Origin: a virus
Virus record (IMG/VR): IMGVR_UViG_3300042547_000408
Coordinates: 1-28,863 of that record
Strand: one strand, 5' to 3'
Length of the DNA stretch: 28,863 nt
A program made the position numbers and the translations under genes. The notes beneath the pieces are model-generated. The model was not told the origin of the DNA. It saw only the letters and a program-made list of their open reading frames with translations, and did no database searches. Positions 1 to 5,517 of this stretch are shown one piece after another; position 1 is the first letter of the stretch; each line of letters opens with the position of its first letter.

Positions 1-50
1 CGGATTGCGTCGGCGATGCGACGAGCCGTGCGGGCGCGTGGTTCGGTCAT
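1..50 (-). CDS. Start of a leftward unknown gene (partial)
   Basis: Only the first 16 or so codons lie in the window. The peptide begins MTEPRARTARRIADAIR and then runs off the left edge. The ATG at 50-48 is preceded on the minus strand by AGGAGG at good spacing, and a promoter-like pair lies further upstream at 84-111, so this is a genuine gene start. It is transcribed divergently from the early module. The N-terminus is Arg-rich and could begin a DNA-binding protein, but the stretch is too short to classify. The position, divergent from the early genes, is where a regulator or integrase often sits; that is inference only. Confidence 0.65.
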   Translation of the reverse strand, partial: MTEPRARTARRIADAI

Positions 51-83
51 AGGTGCCTCCTGTGTGGCCGTCTTCACACCAGC

Positions 84-111
84 AGTATAACATAGAATCC
101 CCGGCAGTGAA
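84..111 (-). promoter_or_regulatory. Leftward promoter P3 with CTGGT box
   Basis: On the minus strand TTCACT (111-106) is followed after 16 bp by TATACT (89-84), a good sigma70-type pair. One base past the -10 comes CTGGT (82-78), the same box found at the same place in the two rightward early promoters. It lies 34 bp upstream of the ATG of the leftward partial gene. Transcription has not been shown. Confidence 0.6.
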
Positions 112-125
112 TGGCCAGATTGTAG

Positions 126-154
126 TTGCGCATCTGGTTCCGTTGTGGTATACT
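126..154 (+). promoter_or_regulatory. Rightward early promoter P1
   Basis: TTGCGC (126-131), a 17-bp spacer and TATACT (149-154) make a sigma70-type promoter facing the first rightward gene. CTGGT boxes occur in the spacer (134-138) and directly after the -10 (155-159), 21 bp apart, about two helical turns. The second box has the same position relative to the -10 as in P2 and P3, which suggests one shared regulator. Confidence 0.7.
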
Positions 155-161
155 CTGGTCA

Positions 162-180
162 TCGGGCAACGCGTGCCCGA
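162..180 (+). other. 5'-leader hairpin
   Basis: TCGGGCA (162-168) and TGCCCGA (174-180) form a 7-bp stem with loop ACGCG. It lies between promoter P1 and the SD (AAGGAG, about 189-193) of the first gene. No T-run follows, so it is more likely a leader stabiliser or translation-control hairpin than a terminator. Confidence 0.5.
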
Positions 181-201
181 AAATGGCAAGGAGACATAAC
201 C

Positions 202-447
202 ATGCAACACGTTCCTGACGCCCCATGGATCGGACGCGGACTGCCGGAACAATCGCCGATCGAGACGGAGCTGTGCGAGGAGCTCGACACGCTGCGCAGC
301 ATGATGAGCAAGATTGACCGGCGGCTGGCCCGGGCCGACGAGTCTGACGTCGCCAAGGTGGCGTCGTTGGAGCTGCTGATGGCGCACATGCTGGAACGGG
401 TCGAGGAGATCGAGCGCGACCTGCGCAGCATTCGGTACTCCCTGTGA
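202..447 (+). CDS. Small coiled-coil protein, unknown
   Basis: This 81-residue protein is the first gene of the rightward module. I chose the ATG at 202 because AAGGAGA lies at correct spacing upstream, whereas the longer open frame from 145 runs back through the -10 of promoter P1. The middle and C-terminal parts (ELCEELDTLRSMMSK, then LLMAHMLERVEEIERDLRSI) are heptad-like and charged, so a helical coiled-coil dimer is likely. No family is recognised. Its stop overlaps the next start as GTGA, so the two genes are translationally coupled. Confidence 0.75.
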   Translation: MQHVPDAPWIGRGLPEQSPIETELCEELDTLRSMMSKIDRRLARADESDVAKVASLELLMAHMLERVEEIERDLRSIRYSL

Positions 448-629
448 GCATCGACGTGATCGAGGACGGTGCTGGCTACACCGTCCTCGTCAACCACCAG
501 CCGCACGCCGTCGGGATTGATCTGCCGACCGCGTATCGACTCGCCTGGGACATCGCACGCACGCATCGCGACACGACAGTGACCATCACGCTGCCGCCGA
601 TCTACCGCAGCATCGACTGGTACGCCTGA
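444..629 (+). CDS. Small hypothetical protein
   Basis: A 61-residue protein starting at GTG 444 inside the previous stop (GTGA overlap), so translation probably depends on coupling; no clear SD is seen. It looks like a small alpha/beta protein: two short beta-like strands (SIDVIEDGAGYTVLVN), one helix (TAYRLAWDIARTH) and another strand (TTVTITLPPIY). No family is recognised. The tight overlap and operon position support it as real, although it is short. Confidence 0.6.
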   Translation: MSIDVIEDGAGYTVLVNHQPHAVGIDLPTAYRLAWDIARTHRDTTVTITLPPIYRSIDWYA

Positions 630-651
630 ACCGCACGAAAGGACACCGATC

Positions 652-1467
652 ATGACGACCTTCGACATCAACGACCTCGCCAGCTTCACCAGCGCCTACA
701 CTGACAACGCGCCGCAGGGCGACGGGCTGGCCCGCATCCACTGGCACAACGGCGATCCGGGCGCAAGGACTCCCGGCAGTTTCTTCCTGACGCGGCGCAA
801 CGCCGAGAACAACGGCGTGACGGTGAACGGCTCGCCGTGGCGTGAGATCACGCGGACGTTCCGGTCGGGCGAGAGCGAAGACGGCTACGAGGCACGCGCG
901 CTGAAGGTGGCCGTGCTCGGCGTCCGGCAGTCTGACGTCGTGATCGACGCCGAGGGCGTGATGACCTACGTGGGCCGCACGCCACGCGGCGCGGCACGGC
1001 CTGCCGGCTGGTCCCTGTACGTGGAGATCCTCTGCATGGCGCAGGGGCTCAACCAGCCCGTCGTGTGGGCCAGCAAGCGCATCAAGACGAGCATGGCCAT
1101 GATGACCATGCTGCGCGCCTACCGCTTCGAGCTGCTGGACCAGGTGAAGCAGGAGAAGCGGAACCCGTCGATCCCGTCGTGGGCGTTCTGGCTGCCGATT
1201 CGCGGCGAGGTCGACGCCAAGCGCCAGCCGGTGTACGAACGCACGAAGGGGGCGCCGGTGACGCCTCCGCGGTTGATCCTGCCGGAGGGCGACGCGCTGA
1301 CCATGGCGCGTGGCCTGTACGTCGGCAAGCAGCTGCTCGAGATCGGCGAGGAGCTGCGCAAGGAGTACGACGGCTGGCTGAAGGCGACGCCGGCAGACGC
1401 CGCGCCGCCTGCGGCTCCGTCGCACAACACGCCGCAGCCGATCGGCGATGACGATCTGTCGTTCTGA
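652..1467 (+). CDS. SSB-like protein with acidic C-terminal tip
   Basis: A 271-residue protein with AAAGGA upstream of its ATG. The last residues are DDDLSF after a Pro/Ala-rich linker (about 245-265). This closely resembles the acidic, Phe-terminated tip (DDDIPF) that bacterial SSBs use to recruit replication partners. The body has strand-rich segments and a motif-like stretch (residues 34-70) but no OB-fold signature I can certify. It sits directly upstream of the sliding clamp gene, which fits a role in binding single-stranded DNA at the phage fork. SSB function is inferred from the tail and the neighbour; the body could belong to an undescribed ssDNA-binding family. Confidence 0.55.
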   Translation: MTTFDINDLASFTSAYTDNAPQGDGLARIHWHNGDPGARTPGSFFLTRRNAENNGVTVNGSPWREITRTFRSGESEDGYEARALKVAVLGVRQSDVVIDAEGVMTYVGRTPRGAARPAGWSLYVEILCMAQGLNQPVVWASKRIKTSMAMMTMLRAYRFELLDQVKQEKRNPSIPSWAFWLPIRGEVDAKRQPVYERTKGAPVTPPRLILPEGDALTMARGLYVGKQLLEIGEELRKEYDGWLKATPADAAPPAAPSHNTPQPIGDDDLSF

Positions 1468-1468
1468 T

Positions 1469-1490
1469 AAAAAAGTGCGCCCAGCGATGC
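1469..1490 (+). repeat. 22-bp intergenic motif, copy 1
   Basis: A6 (1469-1474), GTGCG, then CCCAGC and GATGC (1486-1490). It is the + orientation copy in the gap between the SSB-like and clamp genes, starting 2 nt after the stop. Its GATGC forms the outer part of the adjoining 11-bp hairpin. Confidence 0.75.
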
Positions 1491-1513
1491 GCCGATAATT
1501 TGATCGGCGCATC
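1486..1513 (+). other. Perfect 11-bp hairpin upstream of the clamp gene
   Basis: GATGCGCCGAT (1486-1496) and ATCGGCGCATC (1503-1513) are exact inverted repeats with a 6-nt loop, AATTTG. The hairpin lies between the 22-bp motif and the SD (AGGAGA) of the clamp gene. No T-run follows on the + strand. It may be an operator for a dimeric protein or an mRNA element that tunes clamp expression. Confidence 0.65.
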
Positions 1514-1530
1514 ATCACAGGAGACTGACC

Positions 1531-2616
1531 ATGGAACTGAATCGAGTCGCACTCGTGTCCGCACTCAGCAAACTCAAGCCCGCCGTCGGTGGCAAGACTG
1601 GCCAAGCCGTGTTCACGTGGCTGCTGATGGCGCCGGGACCGCACGGCCTGACGCTGCGCACGTGTAACGAGCATCTGTCCATCGAGATCGAGATCGCCGC
1701 CACCGATCCCATCGCCGAGCCGGTCGCCGTCGTGTACCAGACGCTCGCTGACGCCGTCGGCGCGATGTCGGACGCCACGCTCGTCCTTGACGTGATCGGC
1801 ACCGCCCTGGTGCTGCGCGGCCAGCACGCCGAGGTCGAGCTCGAGACCCTCTCTGCCGACCAGTACCCCGATCCGCCGCGCATGCCCAGCGCGCGCGACA
1901 TCACGACGATGGGCCGCGACGGCTGGATCGACCTGCTCGCCATGATGGCGCCGGCAGCCGCCAAGGACAGCACCAGGCCGATGCTGGCCAGCGTGCTGGT
2001 CGGCGAGCACGCGGTCGCCGCGGCCGACGGATACCGCGCCCACATGTCCGGCAGCACCTACGGCAGTCACGTGCTGCTGCCGCCGACGATGGTCGGCGCG
2101 CTGGTGACAGCGCTCAAGGGCGCAGGCGAAGGCAGCTACACGCTGCGCGCCGGCGAGTTCTGGGCCGCGATGACCATCGGTTCGGCGACGATCAGCGGTA
2201 GGCTCGTCGCCGGCACCTACCCGCAGCTAGGTCGCATCATCGAGCCGCTGGCGAAAACGAAGGCGCCACGCGCCACGATCACCATCAAGGTGATGCTCGA
2301 GGCACTCAAAATCGCGATGGCGCTGCGCAGCGAGCTGGCCATTGTGCGCCTGCAGCTGGAGGGCAACGAGTTGACGCTCAGCGCCAAGCCGGCAACCGGC
2401 GCGTCGAAGGCGCTGGCGCGTGTGACGGTGGCCGGCGCCGATCACGCCGACTGGCAGATCGCCGTCAACGGCGCGTACCTGCGCGACGCGCTGAACGCCA
2501 TGGCGATCGTCGGCACCATGTGCCAGCTCGTCGTGATCGACGGCAAGACGCCGCTGGGGCTGAACAACGGCGAGGCATGGGCCGTGGTGATGCCGATGAC
2601 GGTAGGTGCGACATGA
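1531..2616 (+). CDS. dnaN: DNA sliding clamp (beta subunit-like)
   Basis: The 361 residues match the usual length of a bacterial DnaN (about 366). Recognisable landmarks are the domain-2 stretch RPMLASVLV followed by AADGYRAHM (about 150-172), the domain-2/3 stretch ISGRLVAGTYPQLGRII (about 221-237), corresponding to the RLIEGxFPDY region of cellular clamps, AVNGAYLRDAL (about 311-321), and the C-terminal VVMPM. The clamp would encircle DNA and tether host or phage polymerase to the template. No polymerase gene is visible, so it probably redirects the host polymerase. The start follows CAGGAGA at good spacing. A phage-encoded clamp in a genome of this type is uncommon. The stop overlaps the next start (ATGA). 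Confidence 0.88.
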   Translation: MELNRVALVSALSKLKPAVGGKTGQAVFTWLLMAPGPHGLTLRTCNEHLSIEIEIAATDPIAEPVAVVYQTLADAVGAMSDATLVLDVIGTALVLRGQHAEVELETLSADQYPDPPRMPSARDITTMGRDGWIDLLAMMAPAAAKDSTRPMLASVLVGEHAVAAADGYRAHMSGSTYGSHVLLPPTMVGALVTALKGAGEGSYTLRAGEFWAAMTIGSATISGRLVAGTYPQLGRIIEPLAKTKAPRATITIKVMLEALKIAMALRSELAIVRLQLEGNELTLSAKPATGASKALARVTVAGADHADWQIAVNGAYLRDALNAMAIVGTMCQLVVIDGKTPLGLNNGEAWAVVMPMTVGAT

Positions 2617-3071
2617 GCGACGATCTGTTCCCGCCCGAGACGGCGCCGATGTTCGGCGCCTCGCGGCGCGCCCAGTGCGTGGTGTGCAGTCGCGTCGCGC
2701 TGCTGCCGTACCCGACCATCGAGCTGTGCGGTCCCTGCATCGACGACGAGGACGCGCAGCTGGTACGCGCGCAGCGCGGCTACAACGACCTGGCCGAGCA
2801 GATCAACGCGGCCAGCCAGGAGTGGTTCGCCATGGTGGTCGAGATGCCGATCGAACAGACCGAGCGCTGGCTGCGCATCGTCACGGCCATCATGCTCGGC
2901 GAGGATCTGCACCGCATCGTCGCTACGCTGCGGCGCTACCCGGTGCTGCAGCCGTATCACGAAGGCCTGCTGCGCTGGCGCGCCGAGACCGCGCTGCACG
3001 ACAGCTCGCTGCAGCACTACCGCACGATCATCAGTGAGTACGGCAGACTACGGGAGGTGCGCGGTGGATGA
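2613..3071 (+). CDS. Zinc-ribbon protein, unknown
   Basis: A 152-residue protein whose ATG overlaps the clamp stop (ATGA). An N-terminal zinc ribbon is formed by C22-x2-C25 and C39-x2-C42. The remaining 110 residues are helical and charged, with a long amphipathic stretch (EWFAMVVEMPIEQTERWLRIV). No catalytic motif is visible. Its place between the clamp and two HTH proteins suggests a replication or transcription accessory factor, perhaps an adaptor. The role is inferred only from context; the zinc site is directly visible. Confidence 0.7.
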   Translation: MSDDLFPPETAPMFGASRRAQCVVCSRVALLPYPTIELCGPCIDDEDAQLVRAQRGYNDLAEQINAASQEWFAMVVEMPIEQTERWLRIVTAIMLGEDLHRIVATLRRYPVLQPYHEGLLRWRAETALHDSSLQHYRTIISEYGRLREVRGG

Positions 3072-3387
3072 TAGCGAGATCCTCGCCAGGTGGCTGGCGG
3101 GCGAATCGGTGCAGGGTATCGCCGACCGCGCCGGGCTGACGCGCCAGCGCATCGCCCAGCGCGTCCTGCGGGCCGCGGCGCGATCGGGCGACGACTGGGA
3201 CCAGATGCTCGCCACACGCGCTGTGCGGCGCGAGGATCGCCGCAGGACCGTCACGGCAGACCAGCTGCGCGCCATGGTGGTGCTGCACACTGCCGGCCTG
3301 AGCCAGCGCCAGATCGCCGAGATCGTCGGCGTCAATCGGGCGACGGTGCGCAAGGCTGTCGAAAAAAAGCTACCCAGCGATGCTTGA
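3064..3387 (+). CDS. Double helix-turn-helix protein 1
   Basis: A 107-residue protein started at GTG 3064, which has GGGAGG at ideal spacing and overlaps the preceding stop. Two HTH units are visible: ILARWLAGESVQGIADRAG-LTRQRIAQRV (about 5-33) and LRAMVVLHTAGLSQRQIAEIVGVNRATVRKAV (about 67-98), the second resembling resolvase or sigma region 4 HTHs. The last residues KKLPSDA are encoded by a copy of the 22-bp repeat that recurs across the genome, so the C-terminus may be an accident of that element. It is a likely DNA-binding regulator, and with its neighbour a candidate for recognising the repeats. Confidence 0.75.
   Translation: MDDSEILARWLAGESVQGIADRAGLTRQRIAQRVLRAAARSGDDWDQMLATRAVRREDRRRTVTADQLRAMVVLHTAGLSQRQIAEIVGVNRATVRKAVEKKLPSDA
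3362..3383 (+). repeat. 22-bp motif, copy 2 (inside coding sequence)
   Basis: A7 (3362-3368), GCTA, CCCAGC, GATGC (3379-3383). With the two T's that follow it is identical over 24 nt to the copy at 14077-14100. It encodes the C-terminus of double-HTH protein 1 and supplies the ATG (3380) of the next gene. Confidence 0.8.
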
Positions 3388-3787
3388 CGTTGACGACCTC
3401 GGCAGCTGGGCGCTCACGCCGTACCGGCGCGTGCGCCCAATGCGCCGCGTGCCGACCGATGCGGCAGCACTCGCCGCCATCGCCAGCTACGTGGCTGGCG
3501 GCGAGACCTACGCGGCAGCCGCGCGCCACTTCGATCTCGGATACGATCAGATCCGCGCCATCTGCCGAGCCGCTGGCGTGCGCAGCGACCAGGCGCAGCG
3601 TACCGGTCGCCTCGGCGAGGCAGTGCGGCGCCGCATCGCCAGCGCCCTGCTGGCAGGCCAGTCGGTATCGGCAGTGGCGCGCGCCACCGGTGTCGGCACC
3701 GGCACGGTCTACAAAATCCGGCAGAATCTCCGGGATTCTGGAAAACTCGTCGAAAAATGCCCCAAAAAACCCCCCAAAACCCCTTGA
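3380..3787 (+). CDS. Double helix-turn-helix protein 2
   Basis: A 135-residue protein beginning at the ATG inside the 22-bp motif and overlapping the previous gene by 8 nt. No SD precedes it, so translation is probably coupled; an internal ATG at 3440 is an alternative start. It has two HTH units: ALAAIASYVAGGETYAAAARHFDLGYDQIRAICR (about 30-63) and IASALLAGQSVSAVARATGVGTGTVYKIRQ (about 86-115), organised like its neighbour. The pair may be an old tandem duplication. The tail is Lys/Pro-rich (KCPKKPPKTP), encoded by a C4A6C6A4C4 tract. It is a likely DNA-binding regulator sitting just upstream of promoter P2. Confidence 0.7.
   Translation: MLDVDDLGSWALTPYRRVRPMRRVPTDAAALAAIASYVAGGETYAAAARHFDLGYDQIRAICRAAGVRSDQAQRTGRLGEAVRRRIASALLAGQSVSAVARATGVGTGTVYKIRQNLRDSGKLVEKCPKKPPKTP
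3760..3783 (-). other. G-tract block (G4 T4 G6 T6 G4 on minus strand)
   Basis: On the + strand CCCC (3760-3763), A6, CCCCCC (3770-3775), A4 and CCCC (3780-3783) abut the -35 of promoter P2. The minus strand therefore has three long G-runs. Three runs fall short of the canonical four, but the six-G run could be split or pair with another strand. It could affect promoter melting or strand opening. Confidence 0.5.
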
Positions 3788-3812
3788 CGACACTGTACCA
3801 GTCTGGTATATT
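3784..3812 (+). promoter_or_regulatory. Rightward early promoter P2 with operator-like repeats
   Basis: TTGACG (3784-3789), a 17-bp spacer and TATATT (3807-3812) give the best sigma70 promoter in the window. ACCAG-T-CTGGT (3797-3807) is a palindrome spanning the end of the spacer and the first base of the -10, and a further CTGGT (3814-3818) follows the -10, 11 bp after the previous CTGGT. P1 and P3 carry CTGGT at the same place after their -10. It drives the small-gene cluster from 3864. Confidence 0.78.
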
Positions 3813-3863
3813 ACTGGTGTCGACGGGAAAGAGAACCCCCCGCGACAGCAGGAGACACCAGCC

Positions 3864-4106
3864 ATGAACTTCACGAACGCAGTCGCCTACCACGCAGCCG
3901 CCCAGATCCTGATCGCCGAGCGTGACGAGTGCCTGGCAGCGATCGAGCGGGCCAATCGCATGTACGACGCTGCCATCGCCCCGGCTCGCGACGGCGACGA
4001 CTCGATCCAGCGCGCCTACCTGCAGGACGGCTGCATCCGGATGATCCGCCGCGCCACTCGCGCGCTGCACGACGTCGAGGCCAAGCTTCGCGCGATGGAC
4101 GAGTGA
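3864..4106 (+). CDS. Small helical protein, unknown
   Basis: An 80-residue protein, first after promoter P2, with CAGGAGACAC as SD upstream of the ATG. It is almost entirely helical and charged (AYHAAAQILIAERDECLAAI, then IRRATRALHDVEAKLRAMDE). No domain is recognised. It and the next protein share an alternating helical, Arg/Ala-rich style and are each followed by nearly the same hairpin block, so they may be diverged duplicates. Small early proteins of this kind often modify host functions, which is inference only. Confidence 0.7.
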   Translation: MNFTNAVAYHAAAQILIAERDECLAAIERANRMYDAAIAPARDGDDSIQRAYLQDGCIRMIRRATRALHDVEAKLRAMDE

Positions 4107-4175
4107 CACCGACGACGACGATGACCGGGCGCCGCTGTGGCGCCCGGCACTGACCAGACAGGAGACACGACCATG
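4104..4175 (+). repeat. Stop-hairpin-SD cassette, copy 1
   Basis: A 72-nt block runs from the stop codon of one small gene through the ATG of the next. It contains a perfect 9-bp hairpin, CCGGGCGCC (4125-4133) and GGCGCCCGG (4139-4147), with loop GCTGT. The block recurs at 4404-4467 and differs only by two small deletions. No T-run follows, so it looks like an mRNA stabilising or processing element. Confidence 0.8.
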
Positions 4176-4406
4176 ACGAACGCAACCGCAACCGCCATCA
4201 CCACCGCCCGCCTGACCTTCGCCATCGACATGCTGGAAGAGTGGCTCGGCTTCGCAGCCGACGCCCGCAGCGCCGACGATCGCGCCGAGTACCTGACCAA
4301 GGCAGCCAGCTGGCGCGCACAGGTTGCCGAGCTGCAGGCATCGGTGCCACCGACATGCCGCGCCTACCGCCGCGCGACCGCCATGCTCGAGGCCGCAACG
4401 ATCTGA
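4173..4406 (+). CDS. Small helical protein, unknown
   Basis: A 77-residue protein with CAGGAGACACG as SD. It is Ala-rich and helical (LTFAIDMLEEWLGFAADARS, then AEYLTKAASWRAQVAELQA). No family is recognised. It is bracketed by two copies of the hairpin cassette (4104-4175 and 4404-4467), so the gene plus one cassette could have arisen by, or be removable through, recombination between the repeats. Confidence 0.68.
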   Translation: MTNATATAITTARLTFAIDMLEEWLGFAADARSADDRAEYLTKAASWRAQVAELQASVPPTCRAYRRATAMLEAATI

Positions 4407-4467
4407 CACCGACGACGATGACCGGGCGCCGCTGTGGCGCCCGGCACTGACAGGAGACACGACCATG
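4404..4467 (+). repeat. Stop-hairpin-SD cassette, copy 2
   Basis: A 64-nt near-copy of 4104-4175, with the same stem CCGGGCGCC (4422-4430), loop GCTGT and GGCGCCCGG (4436-4444). Against copy 1 it lacks one CGA triplet and 5 nt before the SD and is otherwise identical. Confidence 0.8.
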
Positions 4468-4653
4468 CAAGCACCGATCTACCTGACGATCGCCGAGTTC
4501 AAGCGCAGCACCACGTACCGCCGCTGGCGCGCCGTTGACGCCCAGCTCGCCGCCGCCATCGAGGCCGGCGACCTCGAGACCGAGCAGGCGTTGTCGCCCG
4601 AGTGGGCTGAGCTGGACCTGATCGTGCAGGACGTGTACGCCGCTCTGGCGTAA
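4465..4653 (+). CDS. Small hypothetical protein
   Basis: A 62-residue protein with the CAGGAGACACG SD of the second hairpin cassette. It is mostly helical (YRRWRAVDAQLAAAIEAGDLE), with an acidic C-terminal half. No family is recognised. A 22-bp motif copy follows directly: its A-tract overlaps the TAA stop. Confidence 0.65.
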   Translation: MQAPIYLTIAEFKRSTTYRRWRAVDAQLAAAIEAGDLETEQALSPEWAELDLIVQDVYAALA

Positions 4654-4671
4654 AACTCAGACCACCGATGC
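4652..4671 (+). repeat. 22-bp motif, copy 3
   Basis: A4 (4652-4655), CTCAGA, CCACC, GATGC (4667-4671), using the CCACC variant of the central block. It starts within the TAA stop of one small gene and ends 20 nt before the ATG of the next, just ahead of its SD. Confidence 0.7.
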
Positions 4672-4691
4672 AAGATTTACAGGAGACGACC

Positions 4692-5105
4692 ATGAGCTAC
4701 CGCAAGCACGACCAAGACATGATGATCGCCGCCGCCGCCAGCGCCGCACGCACGCAGATCGTGCCGGACCACTGCCTGATCGGGCGCGTCACCGTGACGC
4801 GCTGGGCCGCCTTCGACGACGCCATCGCCAACGGGCTCGCGGTGTCGGTGCTGGCCACGGCGCTGGGCGTCGTGCCCGGCAGCAACCGCTGGGAGACGGT
4901 GCTGATGGAGCTGCCGAGGCTGCGGCTGGCGTGGATCAAGGCGATGCTGCTCGAGCGCTGGGGCGCACTCGGCTGGCAGCAGCGCCGGCAGGGCCACATC
5001 CGTCAGGTGTCGATCAACCTGCCGGACAGGGAGGCCCGGGCGCTGTACGAGACGCTCAGCGCCACCAACCTGGACTGGCGCGTCGAGCTGTTCGTGCGCG
5101 AGTGA
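4692..5105 (+). CDS. Hypothetical protein
   Basis: A 137-residue protein, ATG 4692 after AGGAGACGACC. The middle (FDDAIANGLAVSVLATALGVVPGS) could be a degenerate HTH-like helix pair, followed by a long amphipathic helix (RLRLAWIKAMLLERWGALGW) and a strand-rich C-terminal part (IRQVSINLPDREARALYETLS). No domain is certain. It ends a run of small early genes and is followed by a long palindrome, so it may be the last gene of a sub-operon. Confidence 0.68.
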   Translation: MSYRKHDQDMMIAAAASAARTQIVPDHCLIGRVTVTRWAAFDDAIANGLAVSVLATALGVVPGSNRWETVLMELPRLRLAWIKAMLLERWGALGWQQRRQGHIRQVSINLPDREARALYETLSATNLDWRVELFVRE

Positions 5106-5120
5106 CAACGATGCCCACCA

Positions 5121-5148
5121 GACGCGCCAGGAACGTTCCTGGCGCGTC
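5121..5148 (+). terminator. 28-bp perfect palindrome
   Basis: GACGCGCCAGGAAC (5121-5134) is followed at once by its exact reverse complement (5135-5148). ACAAC (5105-5109) and GTTGT (5149-5153) could lengthen the stem with a bulge. No U-run follows. It may be a partial or factor-dependent terminator, an RNase III-type processing site, or a dimeric-protein operator between the small-gene cluster and the lysis/nuclease genes. Confidence 0.55.
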
Positions 5149-5167
5149 GTTGTAGGGAGGTGCTACT

Positions 5168-5509
5168 GTGATATCCCTTGAGCCACCACCGGCCCACGTG
5201 CAGACGCTGGAGGCCGTGGACGTCTGGTGGACACTGGCGCTCGCCGGGCGCGCTGCCGAGTATCCGTGCCTCGCCGAGATCATCGCGCGCGAGAGCGGCT
5301 GGAACCGCAACGCCGTCGGCGACAACGGCGCCAGCGTCGGCTTGGGCCAGCGCCACGTGCCGACGCACGGCGCGCCGCCACAGCCGTGGCTCGTGCCCGA
5401 CCAGACTCGATGGATGATGGCGTACGCCGACGCCCGATACGGCGGCATCTGTGCGGCGTGGGCCGCGTGGCAGCAGAACCGGCTCCGCTACGGCTGGGGC
5501 TGGTGGTAG
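5168..5509 (+). CDS. Lytic transglycosylase / lysozyme-like protein
   Basis: A 113-residue protein started at GTG 5168 with GGGAGG at ideal spacing. The segment CLAEIIARESGWNRNAVGDNGASVGLGQ (residues about 34-61) matches the SLT/goose-lysozyme-like core: a catalytic Glu (E42) followed by the GDNGxSxGLxQ turn. It would cleave the glycan of peptidoglycan. It is short for a full transglycosylase, with no signal peptide or cell-wall-binding domain, so it is probably a minimal catalytic domain. It lies in the rightward module, far from the holin candidate near the right edge, so it may be an endolysin or a virion-associated enzyme. Confidence 0.72.
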   Translation: MISLEPPPAHVQTLEAVDVWWTLALAGRAAEYPCLAEIIARESGWNRNAVGDNGASVGLGQRHVPTHGAPPQPWLVPDQTRWMMAYADARYGGICAAWAAWQQNRLRYGWGWW

Positions 5510-5517
5510 GAGACACC

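Noticed and set aside
586-2070. 494-codon minus-strand open frame over the SSB-like and clamp genes
   Set aside because: It mirrors two well-supported + strand genes, is rich in Arg/His/Gly as shadow frames are, and has no SD or recognisable domain.
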